Assembly (NCBI GenBank): GCA_022843585.1
Contig: JALHNJ010000001.1
Location: 992,001-1,056,000, forward strand
From: Chitinophagaceae bacterium
Lineage (GTDB): Bacteria; Bacteroidota; Bacteroidia; Chitinophagales; Chitinophagaceae
Reading direction: 5' to 3'
Length of the DNA stretch: 64,000 nt
This document shows positions 62,593 to 64,000 of this stretch, in pieces. The notes under the pieces are model-generated. The model searched no databases. It was not told the origin of the DNA and saw nothing but the letters and a program-made list of their open reading frames with translations. Each line of letters opens with the position of its first letter. Position 1 is the stretch's first letter. Position numbers and translations under genes: made by a program.

Positions 62593-63303
62593 ATGTTCAT
62601 GAAGGAATCACAAAAGAGGTATTCAGTATTTTTTATGGCAGCAGTCGTGTTGCTGGCTATGGGTTGTAGCGGTAAGGATAAGCCAGCCAGTAGTTTTAAT
62701 GCCGATGATATTTTCTTTGATTATAAAATAAGTGGCCGGGAGACAGATGATAAGCTTACTGTTTTGCTACAATTTAGAGAAGGTGGGGAAAAAGGTGATG
62801 CAATATCGATTGCCGGTTGGGGCAAAGTGACATTGGACGGAGAAGTGTTGCCCGGCGACAGTACAAAAAGAACAGGCTTTTTTTATGAAGCGCATAGGCC
62901 AATAGCCGATTTTTCCGGCAAGCATAGTATCATTTTGTCTGGTGGTGATGAGGAGGAATACAAAGAGGATTTCGATTTTCAACGGGTGGAGTTGTTAAAT
63001 GAAATACCGGATACATTAGCCAGAGAGGAATTGGTCCTGGAATTTGGCGGGTTGGAGTCTGAAGATTACTTGCGGGTGTTAGTTGTTGATACTTCGGTAA
63101 TAAATGAAGGTATTAACCGGGTGGATACGCTTCAAAATGGTAGATTAGTTATATCTGCAGATGACTTTCAAAAGCTGGACAGTGGCCCGATTCAGTTGTT
63201 GTTTTTCCGGGAGTTTGAAAAGCCTGCACAAAATGGCACCAACCGGGGTGGCAGGATATTGATTACTTATAGTCTTGGCAGGGAATTTTACCTGAAAGAT
63301 TAA
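62593..63303 (+). CDS. Hypothetical lipoprotein
   Basis: 236 residues. Lipobox LAMGC with Cys25 from ATG 62593 (ATG 62599 also possible and gives a shorter signal). The mature part is acidic and beta-rich (ISGRETDDKLTVLLQFREGG, LVISADDFQKLDSGPIQLLFFREFE), likely one or two beta-sandwich domains. No family recognised. Ends 121 nt before atpG with no strong terminator between them. Confidence 0.75.
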   Translation: MFMKESQKRYSVFFMAAVVLLAMGCSGKDKPASSFNADDIFFDYKISGRETDDKLTVLLQFREGGEKGDAISIAGWGKVTLDGEVLPGDSTKRTGFFYEAHRPIADFSGKHSIILSGGDEEEYKEDFDFQRVELLNEIPDTLAREELVLEFGGLESEDYLRVLVVDTSVINEGINRVDTLQNGRLVISADDFQKLDSGPIQLLFFREFEKPAQNGTNRGGRILITYSLGREFYLKD

Positions 63304-63396
63304 GCTGAGAAAGAGAGATTTACACAACTAAATAACAACCTTCTCAAGTGAGGATTATTATTTTCATATCTCAATGGAATTTTAGCTTCTACGCCG

Positions 63397-63404
63397 TACT
63401 TTTG
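63397..63404 (+). promoter_or_regulatory. atpG -7 box
   Basis: TACTTTTG followed by CCGCC, exact TAnnTTTG in typical context, 20 nt before the ATG. Confidence 0.55.
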
Positions 63405-63424
63405 CCGCCAATTAAGTAAGCATT

Positions 63425-64000
63425 ATGGCAGGCCAATTAAAAGAGGTAAGAAATCGCATTAAATCGGTACAAAGTACACAGCAGATCACTAAAGCCATGA
63501 AAATGGTGAGTGCAGCAAAACTCCGCCGTGCACAGGATGCAATCATACAGATGCGTCCGTATGCACAGAAATTGCAGGAAATGCTGAGCAATATTGTGAG
63601 CAATAGCGAAGGGGAAGCTGGAATGAGCCTTGCTGCTGAACGTCCCATCGAAAAAGTATTGTTTATTGTTATTACCAGCGACCGTGGATTGGCGGGTGCT
63701 TTTAATGCAAATACCATCAAGCTAACCAAAGCTACCATTGCAGAAAAATATTCGGAGCAATACAAAAAAGGCAATGTGACAATCTGGAACATTGGTAAAA
63801 AGGGCTACGAACATTTTGCTAAGAACAATTACAAAGCAGATGCTACCTATAAAGATATTTTCCTGAACCTGACATTTGAAAACGTACAGGCCGCATCTAA
63901 AGTAGTTATGACGGCATTTGAAGAAAAACAATTTGATGTAGTTGAAGTGGTGTACAGCCAGTTCAAAAATGCTGCTACGCAGAAATTTGAAGTAGAACGT
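63425..64000 (+). CDS. atpG: ATP synthase F1 gamma subunit, 3'-truncated by the window edge
   Basis: The central rotor shaft of F1. 192 codons are visible, open to the last base; the full protein is about 290. N-terminus AGQLKEVRNRIKSVQSTQQITKAMKMVSAAKLRRAQ is the conserved coiled-coil helix, followed by VLFIVITSDRGLAGAFNANT, the family signature of the Rossmann-like domain. The gene has its own -7 box and is preceded by an unrelated lipoprotein gene, so it is not directly behind atpA in this genome. Confidence 0.96.
   Translation, partial: MAGQLKEVRNRIKSVQSTQQITKAMKMVSAAKLRRAQDAIIQMRPYAQKLQEMLSNIVSNSEGEAGMSLAAERPIEKVLFIVITSDRGLAGAFNANTIKLTKATIAEKYSEQYKKGNVTIWNIGKKGYEHFAKNNYKADATYKDIFLNLTFENVQAASKVVMTAFEEKQFDVVEVVYSQFKNAATQKFEVER

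Overview
This 64-kb window is typical chromosome of a Bacteroidota member, most likely Chitinophagaceae or a close relative. The grounds are: a SusC/SusD outer-membrane pair, type IX secretion (T9SS) cargo domains, a PorE-like OmpA protein, DUF4476 and DUF3467 proteins, a TonB-energised envelope, promoters with the Bacteroidetes -7 box (TAnnTTTG) in place of a sigma-70 -10 box, almost no Shine-Dalgarno sequences, and moderate-to-low GC. Family placement is inferred from gene content and repeat style. I see no rRNA, tRNA, CRISPR array, insertion sequence, prophage or integrase.

Layout. 1-2.4 kb: 3' part of tonB facing guaB. 2.4-7.9 kb: two tandem secreted CHU_C (T9SS type B) paralogues and dprA. 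8-12 kb: a metzincin-type secreted protease facing a PorE-like TPR/propeller/OmpA lipid-envelope protein. 12.1-13.6 kb: folD-queE. 13.7-16.6 kb: two translationally coupled outer-membrane proteins. 16.8-22.7 kb: a susC-susD-lipoprotein operon. 22.8-24.3 kb: DUF3467, a four-helix-bundle (S23/IVS) gene and radC. 24.7-27.8 kb: prs, rplY (CTC form), pth and a fumarylacetoacetate-hydrolase-fold enzyme. 28-34.2 kb: a fused E1 2-oxoacid dehydrogenase, a lipoprotein, aspS, a membrane protein and an FAD amine oxidase. 34.3-40.4 kb: a 2036-residue alpha-2-macroglobulin. 40.8-46.7 kb: DUF4476, sucD, mlaE-mlaF and malic enzyme. 46.8-53 kb: small secreted proteins, an M20 amidohydrolase and a deoC-RraB-like-ALDH-truncated ALDH operon. 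53.2-57.7 kb: two periplasmic amidohydrolase-family proteins. 57.8-64 kb: a Thr-rich lipoprotein, secA, two secreted unknowns and the 5' part of atpG.

The genes are mostly housekeeping: purine, folate and queuosine precursors, translation, central carbon, protein export and ATP synthase. They are mixed with envelope functions: TonB, SusCD, T9SS cargo, MlaEF lipid transport, macroglobulin and SecA.

The most unusual signal lies between genes. Short perfectly phased tandem arrays with a 7-nt period and 3-5 units sit at gene 3' ends and often start at, or inside, the stop codon (tonB, prs, DUF3467, radC, DUF4476, sucD). They commonly occur as inverted pairs around terminators or around the four-helix gene. 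Related inverted arrays have periods of 8 nt (after the macroglobulin gene) and 9 nt (between the two ALDH genes). Because 7 = 1 mod 3, a heptamer that carries a stop trinucleotide puts stops in successive reading frames. A second theme is leaderless-looking expression: guaB, folD, maeB and the M20 gene have an ATG only 3-4 nt after an exact -7 box. A third is a dispersed GC-rich repeat that appears to be inserted in frame in the E1 dehydrogenase.
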